The notes: generated from the letters alone by a model not told the origin. A DNA stretch of 46,228 nt from Prevotella sp. CAG:1185 (GCA_000436695.1 HF992584.1:1-46228); one strand, 5' to 3'. Shown: positions 7,750 through 17,524, counted from the first letter of the stretch. Numbers and translations are program-made.

Positions 7750-10380
7750 ATGAAAAAACTATTAACAATCATCACAACGCTGGCAATGGCGCTCGGCTCT
7801 TATGCCGGAGAACCGCTGGAGCTATGGTACGACAAGCCTGCCGGCAACTGGAACGAAGCCCTGCCGCTCGGCAACGGACGCATAGCGGCAATGGTATACG
7901 GCAATCCCGTATGCGAGGAATATCAGCTCAACGAGGAGACTATATCAAAAGGCTCGCCATACAAAAACTACAACGCTGAGACACCTAAGTATATTGATAA
8001 CCTGCGACAGCTGGTATTCAGCGGCAAGAGCGACGAGGCACAGGCGCTGGCCGAGACACAAATTCTGGCCGACAGAGACTACGGATTCGGTGCATCATAC
8101 CAGCCGGCAGGAAACCTGCGCATCGAATACGACGGCCATAAAGACTACTCTTCACTGCGCAGACAGCTCAGCATAGACAACGCCGTGTCGACAGTAACCT
8201 ACAGAGTGGGCGACGTAAATTACACGGAAGAGGCCTTCACGTCGTTCACCGACCAGATGCTCATCATCAGAGTCACGGCATCAAAGAAGGGCGCAATAAA
8301 CCTGAAAGCAAGCCTGTTTTATCCTGACGGCGTGAAAGTTGACCGCTCTGTAAGAGGAAACACACTCGCGCTGAGCGGAACCACGGCAAAAGCCGCAAAC
8401 AACGTACCCGGAAAACTGAACTTCATAGTCAATGCAAAAATTGACAACGAAGGCGGTGCAATGACACAGAACGACACCGCACTGATTGTGAAAGACGCCG
8501 ACGCCGTAACCTTCCACATAGCCATGGCAACCAACTTTGTGAACTATAAGGATATCTCGGCCGACCCTCAGAAGCGTATTGACGAATATATGAAGAATGC
8601 CGGACGCGACTATGAGACGGCAAAAGCTGAACATATAGAATACTATAAGGAACAGTTTGACAGAGTAAGCCTTGACCTCGGAAAGAACAGCAACCCGTCG
8701 AAGACTACAGACAAACGCATTGAAGACTTTGCTGAAGGCAACGACACACAGCTCGTAGAACTGTATTTCCAGTTCGGAAGATACCTGCTTATATGTTCAT
8801 CACAGCCTGGATGCCAGCCCGCCAACCTGCAAGGCAAGTGGAACGGCAGCACAAACCCTGCATGGAAATGCCGTTATACGGTGAACATTAACACAGAGAT
8901 GAACTACTGGCCGGCCGAATCGACAAACTTGCCGGAACTTCACGAGCCGCTGATAAAGATGATAAAGGAACTCAGCGAGATAGGAGCCGAAACGGCAAAG
9001 AACATGTACGGATGCAACGGATGGATGCTTCATCACAACACAGACTTGTGGAGAATGACAGGAGCCGTGGACAAAGCCTACAGCGGAGTGTGGCCAACGG
9101 CCAACGCATGGTTCTGCCAGCACTTATGGAACAGATATCTTTACAGCGGAGACACCGACTATCTGAAAGAGGTTTATCCGCTAATGAAAGGAGCGTCAGA
9201 GTTCTTCCTCGACTTCATGGTAGAGGATCCCCGCGACAAATTCATGGTTGTCTGCCCGTCGGTTTCACCCGAAAACTCACCAAAAGCATATAAAGGACAG
9301 AATATCTTTGCGGGTATAACCATGGACAACGAACTCGTAAGCGACCTGCTGACCAACACCGCAAGGGCTGCCGAGACGCTTGCCACTGACGAAGACTTCG
9401 CAAAATCGCTGCTGAGCCTGCGCGACAAGATGCTGCCACTGCGCATAGGACAATACGGACAGCTGCAGGAATGGCGCGACGACTGGGACAACCCTGACGA
9501 CCATCACCGCCACGTGTCGCACCTGTGGGCACTGTATCCCGGCACGGCAATATCTCCCTACCGCACACCGGCTGCGTTCAGAGCATCAAAGGTGTCGCTG
9601 ATGTACCGCGGAGACGAGTCGACAGGATGGAGCATGGGATGGAAAGTTTGTCTTTGGGCAAGATGTCTTGACGGCAAGCATGCTTACAAGCTGATTAAAG
9701 ACCAGCTGTCGCTTGTGCCGGCAGACAGGACCGAAGGACAGGACGGAGGCACTTATCCAAACATGTTCGATGCACATCCGCCATTCCAGATTGACGGCAA
9801 CTTCGGCTGTACGGCGGGCATTGCAGAGATGCTTATGCAAAGCCACGACGGCTTTATAAACCTCATGCCGGCTGTTCCTGACGAATGGGCCGACGGCGAA
9901 ATTAAGGGTCTGAGAGCCATAGGCGGCTTCGTGCTTGAGGACATGGTGTGGAAAGACGGCAAGCTGATGAGTGCCCGTCTGCGCTCAACGCTCGGCGGAA
10001 ACCTCAGACTAAGGGTACCCGTAAAGATCAAGTCGGACACACATGAGGTGAAAGAGGCTGAAGGAGAAAATCCCAATCCGCTGTTCTACACCTACTCTAT
10101 GCCTGTAAAGAAGATATCAGGAGACGAATATGTTGACGTTGACAACTCGAGCGTGAACAACAGGCTGCCCGAGACTTGGCTCTATGACATAGAGACCAAG
10201 GCTGGAGACGTGGTCTACATAACAAACGAAAGCTCGGCTTCGGGCATTGACCAGACGTTGACCGACAATGGCAGCAACGGCAGTATATACGACATTTCGG
10301 GCAGAAAGGTTGACAGTCCGGAGCGTGGAATATTCATAAAAAACGGCAAGGCTTTTATTAAAAAGATAGCGGAGCTATAA
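7750..10380 (+). CDS. GH95-family alpha-L-fucosidase / alpha-L-galactosidase
   Basis: The 876-residue protein begins with a signal peptide (1-19) and follows the GH95 plan: an N-terminal beta-sandwich opening with LWYDKPAGNWNEALPLGNG, an alpha/alpha toroid, and a C-terminal sandwich. Catalytic-region motifs seen are NINTEMNYWPAE (N379, N381), LQEW with E574 as the likely general acid, HVSHL (588-592), and FQIDGNFG (D682). The enzyme inverts terminal alpha-1,2-linked L-fucose or L-galactose. Next to a pectinesterase, side chains of pectin (RG-II) or xyloglucan are plausible substrates. The last about 30 residues (IYDISGRKV then GIFIKNGKAFIKK) look like a secretion/sorting tail. Ends at a strong terminator. 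Family call is firm; sugar specificity is open. Confidence 0.9.
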   Translation: MKKLLTIITTLAMALGSYAGEPLELWYDKPAGNWNEALPLGNGRIAAMVYGNPVCEEYQLNEETISKGSPYKNYNAETPKYIDNLRQLVFSGKSDEAQALAETQILADRDYGFGASYQPAGNLRIEYDGHKDYSSLRRQLSIDNAVSTVTYRVGDVNYTEEAFTSFTDQMLIIRVTASKKGAINLKASLFYPDGVKVDRSVRGNTLALSGTTAKAANNVPGKLNFIVNAKIDNEGGAMTQNDTALIVKDADAVTFHIAMATNFVNYKDISADPQKRIDEYMKNAGRDYETAKAEHIEYYKEQFDRVSLDLGKNSNPSKTTDKRIEDFAEGNDTQLVELYFQFGRYLLICSSQPGCQPANLQGKWNGSTNPAWKCRYTVNINTEMNYWPAESTNLPELHEPLIKMIKELSEIGAETAKNMYGCNGWMLHHNTDLWRMTGAVDKAYSGVWPTANAWFCQHLWNRYLYSGDTDYLKEVYPLMKGASEFFLDFMVEDPRDKFMVVCPSVSPENSPKAYKGQNIFAGITMDNELVSDLLTNTARAAETLATDEDFAKSLLSLRDKMLPLRIGQYGQLQEWRDDWDNPDDHHRHVSHLWALYPGTAISPYRTPAAFRASKVSLMYRGDESTGWSMGWKVCLWARCLDGKHAYKLIKDQLSLVPADRTEGQDGGTYPNMFDAHPPFQIDGNFGCTAGIAEMLMQSHDGFINLMPAVPDEWADGEIKGLRAIGGFVLEDMVWKDGKLMSARLRSTLGGNLRLRVPVKIKSDTHEVKEAEGENPNPLFYTYSMPVKKISGDEYVDVDNSSVNNRLPETWLYDIETKAGDVVYITNESSASGIDQTLTDNGSNGSIYDISGRKVDSPERGIFIKNGKAFIKKIAEL

Positions 10381-10435
10381 ATCACAGCAAGACATCCGAA
10401 CTTGCTTCACCATTAATTCTGTTAAATTAAGCAAG

Positions 10436-10478
10436 AGAGGCTGTCGCGGGTGTAATCCCTGACAGCCTCTTCTGTTTA
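10436..10478 (+). terminator. Rho-independent terminator after GH95
   Basis: Perfect ten-base arms (AGAGGCTGTC 10436-10445 and its complement 10461-10470) are followed by a T-rich stretch. Confidence 0.85.
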
Positions 10479-10532
10479 TTTGTTGCGCCAGCACGGCAGC
10501 CATGTGCCGCAGCCTGACAACAAGACGTATGC

Positions 10533-11846
10533 CTACATGATATCGTCCTTGAACGTTATCTGAGGGCTGTTCATCATGTAGCAGTCGTCGCTGCTGCCCT
10601 CAATACGCCTAATCTGAGTGACCGTCCACGACTTTCTGTCCTTGTTCCATACCAGCAGTGCAGAGTATTTGTTATCGGTTCTGCCGCACTGATACTTTAT
10701 CCTTACGCTGCCGTTTATCTGTATCTGTGCGTCATAGATGAAGTCGTTGTCGATGTAGTTGCCCCTGTTGTACGACAAGGTTATGCAGCCGTAGCCCAGC
10801 TTCACGTTGCCGTAGCCGTCGTCGTATGACTGCTTGAAGTAGAAGTTCAGGGGCACGGGCCTCACCTCATTGCCCGTAGAGAACATGCCGTAATAGCGTG
10901 TGTCTATGGGATTCAGCTTATAGATGGCGGTGTTGGTCATAAGTTTGTATGACTGCGAACGCACCTCAACGCTTCCGCAGAGATGGTAAGTGGAGGCACG
11001 GCCTGTGGGGCCGATATGTATTTCAGAGTAGTGAATCTGCCTGACATCGGTGCCGAGCGGTATGCTGTAAAGGCCGACGCAGGTGTCAGAGTGCTTCACC
11101 ACGGCTACGATTCCCTCGCTGACGTATCCCGGTCCTTCCATGGTTATAAATCCGTGATACGTGGCATTGGAATATCTGTATGACTTAATAATCGAGTTGA
11201 ACTTTATCATCAGTCCGCCGTCGCCTATCCATCTGCCTGTCAGCGTGCCGCTGCTTGCCTTCGGCAGCATTATGTTTCCGTCGGCGTCAGTCTCGGGCTT
11301 ATATGCCGGTGGGCCGTCGGTGGGCAGTGTGGTCTGCCCGGGCTGCCTTACGAACACCAGCTTGTCGGGACCTATGCTCTTGTCGAAGGTGCCAAGGCCT
11401 GTGAACCACAGCGTGCCGTCGGCTGCAATGTTCATAGTGCAGGTGCCGGTCTTGCCCATGTCGCTTGCCCACTTAACCCTGTAGCCGCCCTGCACGGGCT
11501 CGGGGTCGGTCAGCATCAGAGTTTCGGTGTTGCTGATAAGTATCTTGCTGCGATACTTGATGAAGCCCGTGGATTTCTTTCCGGCAAAATAGCGTGAGGG
11601 CTTCTTCATGAAGTCTGAAAGCAAAAGACTGAAGTTGTGGGGGGCGCCCTTGACGAATGTCTGCGAAAAATCGGGCACGGCGGGCTCCTTTATGTTTATC
11701 TCCATGTAGCCTTAGCGGGTTAGCCCGTCCACCTTGTCGGCTGCCTCATACACTCCGCAGGGCTCCTGCACCTGCGCTCCTGCCGCAAACACACACGCCA
11801 CCTGCAGCATAACGTTGATCAACGTTGTCCTGATTGTCATTCTCAT
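10533..11846 (-). pseudogene. Secreted hypothetical protein gene interrupted by an in-frame TAA after the signal peptide
   Basis: The long open frame starts at an ATG at 11703-11705 and gives 390 residues with no export signal. The same frame continues upstream for 47 codons to an ATG at 11844-11846. That stretch encodes a clear signal peptide (hydrophobic LINVMLQVACVFAAGAQ) and about 20 further residues, broken only by TAA at 11712-11714, four codons before the internal ATG. The simplest reading is a secreted protein gene inactivated by one nonsense change, or read through at low level. The body is rich in beta-strand-like Tyr/Gly segments; I do not recognise its family. Fifty-five bases separate it from the upstream hypothetical gene, so the two may share a transcript. 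A perfect 16-base palindrome, AACGTTGATCAACGTT (11811-11826), lies within the signal-peptide codons. Confidence 0.72.
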
Positions 11847-11901
11847 TTCTTCAATTAATATTTATATCTGAATATTAGCGATTGCTCCGTATGCATCGTT
11901 T

Positions 11902-12546
11902 TCAGCCGAAATATGCCTTCAGCTGTGCTGCCAAAGACGACAGTTCCTCGGGATTGCCGTTGCCGTAGCGCTTCCATATCTTGCGGCATTCTTCGGCAAA
12001 CTGCGACGGTTCCGCATCCTTGCGGTTAAGATACGGGTCTAATGTCTGGAACGTTTCCATCACCTCAACCACCGTGTCGGCCTTCATGCCCATGAGCTTT
12101 GCCAGCTCGGCTATCTCGGGCGTGTTGCGCACCATAGTAGCGGGCGTAAGGCGGAAGTAAAGGTCGAGGATAATGATCAGCATCATCGGCATGATGCCTC
12201 CGCATGAGGGCACAGGTCTGAAGTCGCTCTCAAACGACTCGTTGACGGCCACTCCCTCATAAAACGCCGCCGCGTTGCTGAATCCCGCCATGCTGCGCAG
12301 CTTCTTAATGTCGCGCGACAGGCGCCTCGGATTTTCGCCGTATGTGGCCCAAAGGCGCTCAAGATGCGGCGTGCCGGCACGGCGCAGGCGGAACATCTGT
12401 TCGTAAAGATAATGAGGAGGTATGTGCAGCTCAAGACTAAGTTCCACCATTCCGCGCGAATAGAGGGGCTTTATGCCTGCGGGCTTACGCTGATAGAGCT
12501 GCATGAGCAGCAGCCAGTATTCATCAGACCATAATGGATGACTCAT
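11902..12546 (-). CDS. Conserved Bacteroidales hypothetical protein
   Basis: A 214-residue soluble protein starting MSHPLWSDEYWLLLMQLY, which I recognise as a conserved Bacteroidales family of unknown function. It has no signal peptide. The N-terminal half is helical and basic (YEQMFRLRRAG, RRLSRDIKKLRSM), followed by a hydrophobic helix (MPMMLIIILDLYFRL) and an acidic, helical C-terminus. It might be a nucleic-acid-associated helical protein, but nothing proves this. It is transcribed divergently from the GH3-type gene and upstream of the broken secreted protein gene. A TATTTTTG -7 box lies at 12584-12591. Confidence 0.7.
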   Translation of the reverse strand: MSHPLWSDEYWLLLMQLYQRKPAGIKPLYSRGMVELSLELHIPPHYLYEQMFRLRRAGTPHLERLWATYGENPRRLSRDIKKLRSMAGFSNAAAFYEGVAVNESFESDFRPVPSCGGIMPMMLIIILDLYFRLTPATMVRNTPEIAELAKLMGMKADTVVEVMETFQTLDPYLNRKDAEPSQFAEECRKIWKRYGNGNPEELSSLAAQLKAYFG

Positions 12547-12583
12547 AGTTTATGCTAATTATTATATGTAAGGTATGTTGCTG

Positions 12584-12591
12584 CAAAAATA
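12584..12591 (-). promoter_or_regulatory. -7 box (TATTTTTG) of the conserved hypothetical gene
   Basis: It matches TAnnTTTG on the minus strand, 38 bases upstream of the ATG. An AT-rich run lies just upstream; no -33 TTTG at ideal spacing. Confidence 0.35.
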
Positions 12592-12760
12592 TAATTTTTT
12601 TCTGAAAAGAGGTAATTTCGAGCCGTTTATTTTACACCTTTAAACGCCCAATGACGCTGAAAGGCAGTGATATGGCATGATTTTTGAACATTGACGACAC
12701 GGCTGTATGAATGGTTCTGAAAAGACAGGCAAAAGGTTTCGGAGAGCGGTCTGCAACACA

Positions 12761-12878
12761 CTGATTGTCAGCACGTTACATACAACCATGCAAAAGGACG
12801 CCTTTTACACGCCGAAAGGCCGTGTTTTGCGCGCCGATTTGCGGCCTTTTGCAGCACGAAATGCCGCCTTTTGCAAGA
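12761..12878. repeat. 22-bp tetrameric intergenic array, copy B (best conserved)
   Basis: CTTTT or TTTT blocks fall at 12802, 12824, 12846 and 12868, exactly 22 bases apart. The paired A-rich blocks start at 12791, 12814, 12836 and 12858. Units look like CAAAAGGACGCCTTTTAC, a near-palindrome. An 11-base palindrome CTGATTGTCAG sits at 12761-12771, exactly 30 bases before the first unit, as in copy A. ATACAACCAT (12780-12789) is shared with the copy at 43165-43174. The array lies in the 470-base divergent gap (12547-13016), which has no gene. Confidence 0.75.
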
Positions 12879-12984
12879 CGGTTAAATCAGGCTCCACAGC
12901 CATGCAGCCGCCGCAGTCACGTCGCAAAGACGTGCGCGCGTGTTAAGAATATTAAAAATCTTATCGTATTACAAAAGTTTAGAC

Positions 12985-12992
12985 TAAATTTG
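12985..12992 (+). promoter_or_regulatory. -7 box (TAAATTTG) upstream of the GH3-type gene
   Basis: It matches the Bacteroidetes -7 consensus 25 bases upstream of the ATG at 13017. It probably starts the transcript that carries the GH3-type gene and the Ig-like lipoprotein gene. Confidence 0.45.
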
Positions 12993-13016
12993 CAACTTAA
13001 AAATACCTCTTAGAAG

Positions 13017-14540
13017 ATGAGCATAACAAGCATAATTGGCAAGTTCTTTCTGCCGCGGCAGAAGGAACTTGAGCGGCACATCAACGAGGCCGGAGCACTT
13101 CAGAACGAGGTGCTGGCATATCTGACGGGCCGTGCCAAAGACACCGAATACGGCAGAAAGCACATATTCGGCAATATGAAATCATACGAAGATTTCGCGG
13201 CCAACGTTCCGCTGAACACTTATGAGGAGCTGAAGAACGACATCGACCGCATGCGCCACGGCGAGAGCGACGTGCTGTGGCCGGGAACGGTTAAGTGGTA
13301 TGCCAAGTCGTCGGGAACGACCAACGACAAGAGCAAGTTTATACCCGTGAGTCACGACGGACTGCAGAACATCCACTACCAGGGCGGCAAGGACGCCGTG
13401 GCACTGTATCTGCGCAACAACCCGAAGAGCCGGCTGTTCGACGGCAAAAGCCTTATACTGGGCGGAAGCCACTCGCCCAACTATAACCTGCGCAACAGTC
13501 TGGTGGGCGACCTGAGCGCCATACTGATTGAGAACATCAACCCGCTGGCCAACATGGTCAGAGTGCCGTGCAAGCAGACGGCACTGCTGTCTGACTTTGA
13601 GGTGAAGCGCGACCGCATAGCCCGCGAGACGATGAACAAGAACGTAACCAACCTTAGCGGAGTGCCCTCATGGATGCTCTCTGTGCTTACAAGGGTGATG
13701 GAGCTTTCGGGCAAGACTCATCTCGAGGAGGTGTGGCCAAACCTTGAAGTTTTCTTCCACGGAGGTGTGGCATTCACGCCTTACCGCAAGCAGTATCAGG
13801 AGCTTATAACGTCGCCCAATATGCACTATATGGAGACCTACAACGCGAGCGAGGGCTTCTTCGGACTGCAGAACGACCCCGCAGACCCGGCGATGATGCT
13901 AATGCTCGACTACGGAGTGTTCTACGAGTTCATACCGATGGACGAGTTTGGGTCTGACAATCCTACCGTAGTGCCTGTTACGGGCGTAAAGACAGGCGTC
14001 AACTATGCCATGGTAATATCTACATCATGCGGACTGTGGCGCTACATCATTGGCGACACGGTGAAGTTTACGTCGACAAATCCCTACAAGTTTATAATCA
14101 CCGGACGCACCAAGAGCTTTATCAACGCCTTCGGCGAGGAGCTTATCGTAGACAACGCCGAGAAGGGCCTGGCCTACGCATGCCGCGAGACGGGTGCCGA
14201 GGTGCTCGAATATACGGCGGCGCCAGTGTTCATGGACGGACACGCCAAATGCCGCCACCAGTGGCTCATAGAGTTTGCCAAGGAGCCTGACGACCTGAAC
14301 CGCTTCACCGCCCTGCTCGACAAGAAACTTCAGGAGGTGAACAGCGACTACGAGGCTAAGCGCTACAAGGACATAACCCTGCAGCACCTCGAGATTGTGA
14401 AGGCGCGCACGAGTCTGTTTAACGACTGGCTCAAATCGAAGGGCAAGCTCGGCGGACAGCACAAGGTGCCACGACTGAGCAACAGCCGCGACATAATAGA
14501 GCAGATGCTCCGACTTAACAACGAAAGCGATGAACACTGA
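13017..14540 (+). CDS. GH3 auxin-responsive-promoter family protein (acyl-acid amido synthetase-like, ANL superfamily)
   Basis: At 507 residues this is typical length for bacterial GH3-family proteins. The ATP-binding P-loop-like motif SSGTTNDKSKFIPVS is at 98-112. Later blocks match the adenylating fold: YNASEGFFG, the substrate-pocket region GVNYAMVISTSCGLWRYIIGD, and the hinge GRTKSFINAFGEELI. Plant members adenylate jasmonate or indole-acetate and join them to amino acids; the bacterial substrate is unknown. There is no signal peptide, so it is cytoplasmic. Its stop overlaps the longest reading of the next gene, and the lipoprotein start follows 79 bases on, indicating co-transcription. 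The family call is firm; the role in this bacterium is not known. Confidence 0.88.
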   Translation: MSITSIIGKFFLPRQKELERHINEAGALQNEVLAYLTGRAKDTEYGRKHIFGNMKSYEDFAANVPLNTYEELKNDIDRMRHGESDVLWPGTVKWYAKSSGTTNDKSKFIPVSHDGLQNIHYQGGKDAVALYLRNNPKSRLFDGKSLILGGSHSPNYNLRNSLVGDLSAILIENINPLANMVRVPCKQTALLSDFEVKRDRIARETMNKNVTNLSGVPSWMLSVLTRVMELSGKTHLEEVWPNLEVFFHGGVAFTPYRKQYQELITSPNMHYMETYNASEGFFGLQNDPADPAMMLMLDYGVFYEFIPMDEFGSDNPTVVPVTGVKTGVNYAMVISTSCGLWRYIIGDTVKFTSTNPYKFIITGRTKSFINAFGEELIVDNAEKGLAYACRETGAEVLEYTAAPVFMDGHAKCRHQWLIEFAKEPDDLNRFTALLDKKLQEVNSDYEAKRYKDITLQHLEIVKARTSLFNDWLKSKGKLGGQHKVPRLSNSRDIIEQMLRLNNESDEH

Positions 14541-14619
14541 CATACAGCGCAACAGCAGCAGACGCAGCCAACATAACGGCGGCGCACACGCCACGAAGAT
14601 ACACCACAGGACAGCACGC

Positions 14620-16554
14620 ATGAGAAAAGGCGCACTGGCCCTGATGATGATGCTAATGGCCGTGATAATAGCGTCGTGCGCCAGAATGGGACAGCCCGAC
14701 GGCGGATGGTATGACGAAACGCCGCCGAGGATAACGGGCAGCTCGCCTGCCGACCAGAGCACTGATGTCAAGACGAGGAAGATAACCATCGACTTCGACG
14801 AATATATTAAGGTGGACAACCCCACCGAAAAGGTGGTTATATCGCCTCCGCAGATAGAGACGCCCGAGATTAAGGCAGCGGGAAAGCGTATTGTGGTGGA
14901 GATTAAGGATTCGCTGAAGCCCAACACCACATACACCGTTGACTTCTCTGACGCCATAAGCGACAACAACGAGAACAATCCGCTGGGCAACTACACCTAC
15001 ACATTCTCTACGGGCGACCACATCGACACGCTCGAAGTGGCAGGATACGTGCTCAATGCCGAGAACCTTGAGCCGATAAAAGGAATACTCGTGGGCCTTT
15101 ACAGCAATCTCAGCGACACGGCGTTCACCACGACTCCTATGCTGAGAGTGTCGAGAACCGACAGCCGCGGCAAGTTTATCATCAAGGGTATAGCGTCCGG
15201 CAAATACCGCATCTACGCGCTTGCCGACGCCGACAACAACTATGTTTTCAACCAGAAGAGCGAGCAAATAGCCTTTAACCACGACATAATTGTGCCTTCG
15301 TTCAAGCCCGACATAAGGCAGGACACCGTATGGCGCGACTCGCTGCGCATCGACTCTATACGCCGAGTGCCCTACACTCACTTCCTGCCCGACGACATCG
15401 TGCTGCGCGCCTTCACCGAGGAGCAGACCGACCGCTACCTGCTGAAAACCGAAAGGGCACAGGCAAACCGCTTTACATTCTACTTCAGCTACGGCAACAA
15501 GCAGCTGCCTGAGATCAAGGGCCTAAACTTCAACGAGAAGGATGCCTTCATCATAGAGGCGAACGAGAAGCAGGACACCATATCTTACTGGATAAAGGAC
15601 ACCACGCTCGTAAACCAAGACACGCTGAGGATGCAGCTGAAATATCTCGCCACCGACACGCTTGGCACGCTGCAGATGCAGACCGACACACTAGAGATGC
15701 TGTCGAAAGAGCCTTACGAGAAGCGGCTGAAGGCGCAGAAGGAGAAATATGAAGAATGGCAGAAGGAACAGGAGAAGGCCAAGAAGCGGGGCAAGCCATA
15801 CGAGACGGTGATGCCTGCCGAGGCGCTCGAGCCTAAATACAATGTGCAGTCGGAGCCTGCGCCCGACCAGAACATATCCATCGAGATGCCCACGCCGCTG
15901 CAGAAGCTCGACACGGCGTGCATACATCTCTACTCAAAACACGACACGCTGTGGTATAACTCGCCCTTCGTGCTGCGGCAGAAAGCGGGCACAAGCCGGA
16001 TATACGAGCTGCTGGGAGAATGGCGGCCTGGCACTGAATACAGTCTGGAAATAGACACCCTGGCCTTCACCGACATCTACGGCAAGACCTCGGCACCGTA
16101 TAAGACGGGCTTTAAGATAAAGACCGACGACGAGTTTGCCACGCTGATGTTCAATCTTACGGGCATGGCCGACACCACCGTGGTGGTGCAGATGCTCAAC
16201 AACTCTGACGCCGTGGTGAAGGAAACGACGACAACCGACGGCAACGCCATGTTCTTCTACGTAACGCCGGGCACATATTATGTCAGGATGTTCATCGACT
16301 CTAATAAGAACGGAAAATGGGACACGGGCGACTATACTGCCGACCGACAGGCCGAAACGACATATTACTATCCCGAAAAGATAGAATGTAAGGCAAAATG
16401 GGACCTTAACCTAACATGGAACCCAACGGGCAGAAGCACCGAAAGGCAAAAGCCCATGGAGATAACAAAGCAGAAACCTGAAAAAGAAAAGACCATAAAG
16501 AAGCGCAACGCCGACCGCGCCAAGAGCCTGGGCATACCTTACCCGGGCGACTGA
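14620..16554 (+). CDS. Ig-like (SbsA/Big_5) domain lipoprotein
   Basis: I chose the ATG at 14620 because it opens a clean lipoprotein signal (MMMLMAVIIASC). An earlier in-frame ATG at 14530 overlaps the previous gene and would add 30 polar residues before the signal. The mature protein starts with PDGGWYDETPPRITGSSP, then an SbsA-type Ig-like domain (strands around KITIDFDEYIK and TYTVDFSDAI), then a carboxypeptidase-regulatory-like/SdrD-like beta domain (GILVGLYSN, GKYRIYALADADNNY). A charged Lys/Glu-rich stretch (KAQKEKYEEWQKEQEKAKKR) follows, and a second domain with DSNKNGKWDTGDY, which resembles a calcium-binding loop. This family is widespread in Bacteroidetes and is probably anchored in the outer membrane. 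Function unknown. Confidence 0.82.
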   Translation: MRKGALALMMMLMAVIIASCARMGQPDGGWYDETPPRITGSSPADQSTDVKTRKITIDFDEYIKVDNPTEKVVISPPQIETPEIKAAGKRIVVEIKDSLKPNTTYTVDFSDAISDNNENNPLGNYTYTFSTGDHIDTLEVAGYVLNAENLEPIKGILVGLYSNLSDTAFTTTPMLRVSRTDSRGKFIIKGIASGKYRIYALADADNNYVFNQKSEQIAFNHDIIVPSFKPDIRQDTVWRDSLRIDSIRRVPYTHFLPDDIVLRAFTEEQTDRYLLKTERAQANRFTFYFSYGNKQLPEIKGLNFNEKDAFIIEANEKQDTISYWIKDTTLVNQDTLRMQLKYLATDTLGTLQMQTDTLEMLSKEPYEKRLKAQKEKYEEWQKEQEKAKKRGKPYETVMPAEALEPKYNVQSEPAPDQNISIEMPTPLQKLDTACIHLYSKHDTLWYNSPFVLRQKAGTSRIYELLGEWRPGTEYSLEIDTLAFTDIYGKTSAPYKTGFKIKTDDEFATLMFNLTGMADTTVVVQMLNNSDAVVKETTTTDGNAMFFYVTPGTYYVRMFIDSNKNGKWDTGDYTADRQAETTYYYPEKIECKAKWDLNLTWNPTGRSTERQKPMEITKQKPEKEKTIKKRNADRAKSLGIPYPGD

Positions 16555-16635
16555 AAGCCGGAGGCAGCCGGACACAAGGCCGGAGACTGAGGCTGCGCTC
16601 AACACAAATATAACTGAAATAAAAAAGGAGGTATC

Positions 16636-17448
16636 ATGAAAAATCTAAGAACACTCACACTGGCAATAATGCTTGTTGCTGCGGCTATGACGGGCATGGC
16701 ACAGTGTAACTTCAGAAACACAGCATTCAAGTCGGGCGAGTTCTTGTCATATAACCTGTATTACAACTGGAAGTTTGTATGGGTTAAGGTTGGCACAGCA
16801 TCGATGTCGGTGGTTCAGAGCAAGTATAACGGCAAACAGGCCTATCGCGCAAGCCTCACCACAAGGGGCAACAGCAAGATGGACAAGATGTTTGTGATGC
16901 GCGACACACTGCTCTGCTACTCAACAACCGACCTTGCTCCGCTCTACTACCGCAAGGGAGCGCTCGAGGGCAAGAGATACACCGTAGACCAGGTGTGGTA
17001 CAGCTATCCGGGCGGAAGCTGCAAGATAACACAGAGCCGACTGCACAAGGACGGCAAGGTGGAGAAGCGCACGGTGAGTCCGGGCGAGTGTGTCTACGAC
17101 ATGATGAACATATTCCTCAGAGCGCGCAGCTTCAATCCGGCAAACTGGAAGAAGGGTTACGTTGTAAACTTCCCCATAGCCGACGGCAACGGACTTAACC
17201 CCGCGAAGCTGAAGTTCCTCGGACGCAAGACCGTGAAGGCCGACAACGGCGTGAAATACCGCTGTCTTGAACTGTCGTACACAGAGAAAGACAAGGGCAA
17301 ATGGCGTGAGATTGCACGTTTCTTTGTAACCGACGACTCTAACCACATACCTGTAAGGCTCGATATGTTCTTGAAGTTCGGTTCGGCAAAGGCCTTCCTC
17401 ACCAGCATGAGAGGCACGCGCAACAAGATTACTTCTATCACAAAATAA
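16636..17448 (+). CDS. DUF3108 domain-containing exported protein
   Basis: The 270-residue protein has a signal peptide ending near MTGMAQ and then the DUF3108 pattern: FKSGEFLSYNLYYNWKFVWVKVG, where an outer-membrane-type beta sheet is expected, and a central ECVYDMMNIFLRAR segment. An unusually strong Shine-Dalgarno sequence for Bacteroidetes, AAAGGAGG (16624-16631), lies four bases before the ATG. It follows the Ig-like lipoprotein gene by 81 bases in the same direction. DUF3108 proteins are periplasmic or envelope proteins of unknown function. Family call is good; function not assigned. Confidence 0.82.
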   Translation: MKNLRTLTLAIMLVAAAMTGMAQCNFRNTAFKSGEFLSYNLYYNWKFVWVKVGTASMSVVQSKYNGKQAYRASLTTRGNSKMDKMFVMRDTLLCYSTTDLAPLYYRKGALEGKRYTVDQVWYSYPGGSCKITQSRLHKDGKVEKRTVSPGECVYDMMNIFLRARSFNPANWKKGYVVNFPIADGNGLNPAKLKFLGRKTVKADNGVKYRCLELSYTEKDKGKWREIARFFVTDDSNHIPVRLDMFLKFGSAKAFLTSMRGTRNKITSITK

Positions 17449-17524
17449 ATGCCGAAGGCGGCCTTCTTTGCCCGAAATCGTGGCATAAGACCGCTTTACA
17501 TGGTCTTACACACAAGCAGCAACA

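Noticed and set aside
14025..14990. 321-residue minus-strand frame
   Set aside because: It overlaps the GH3-type and Ig-like genes; its composition (Leu/Ser/Val-rich) is that of an opposite-strand shadow of GC-rich coding DNA.
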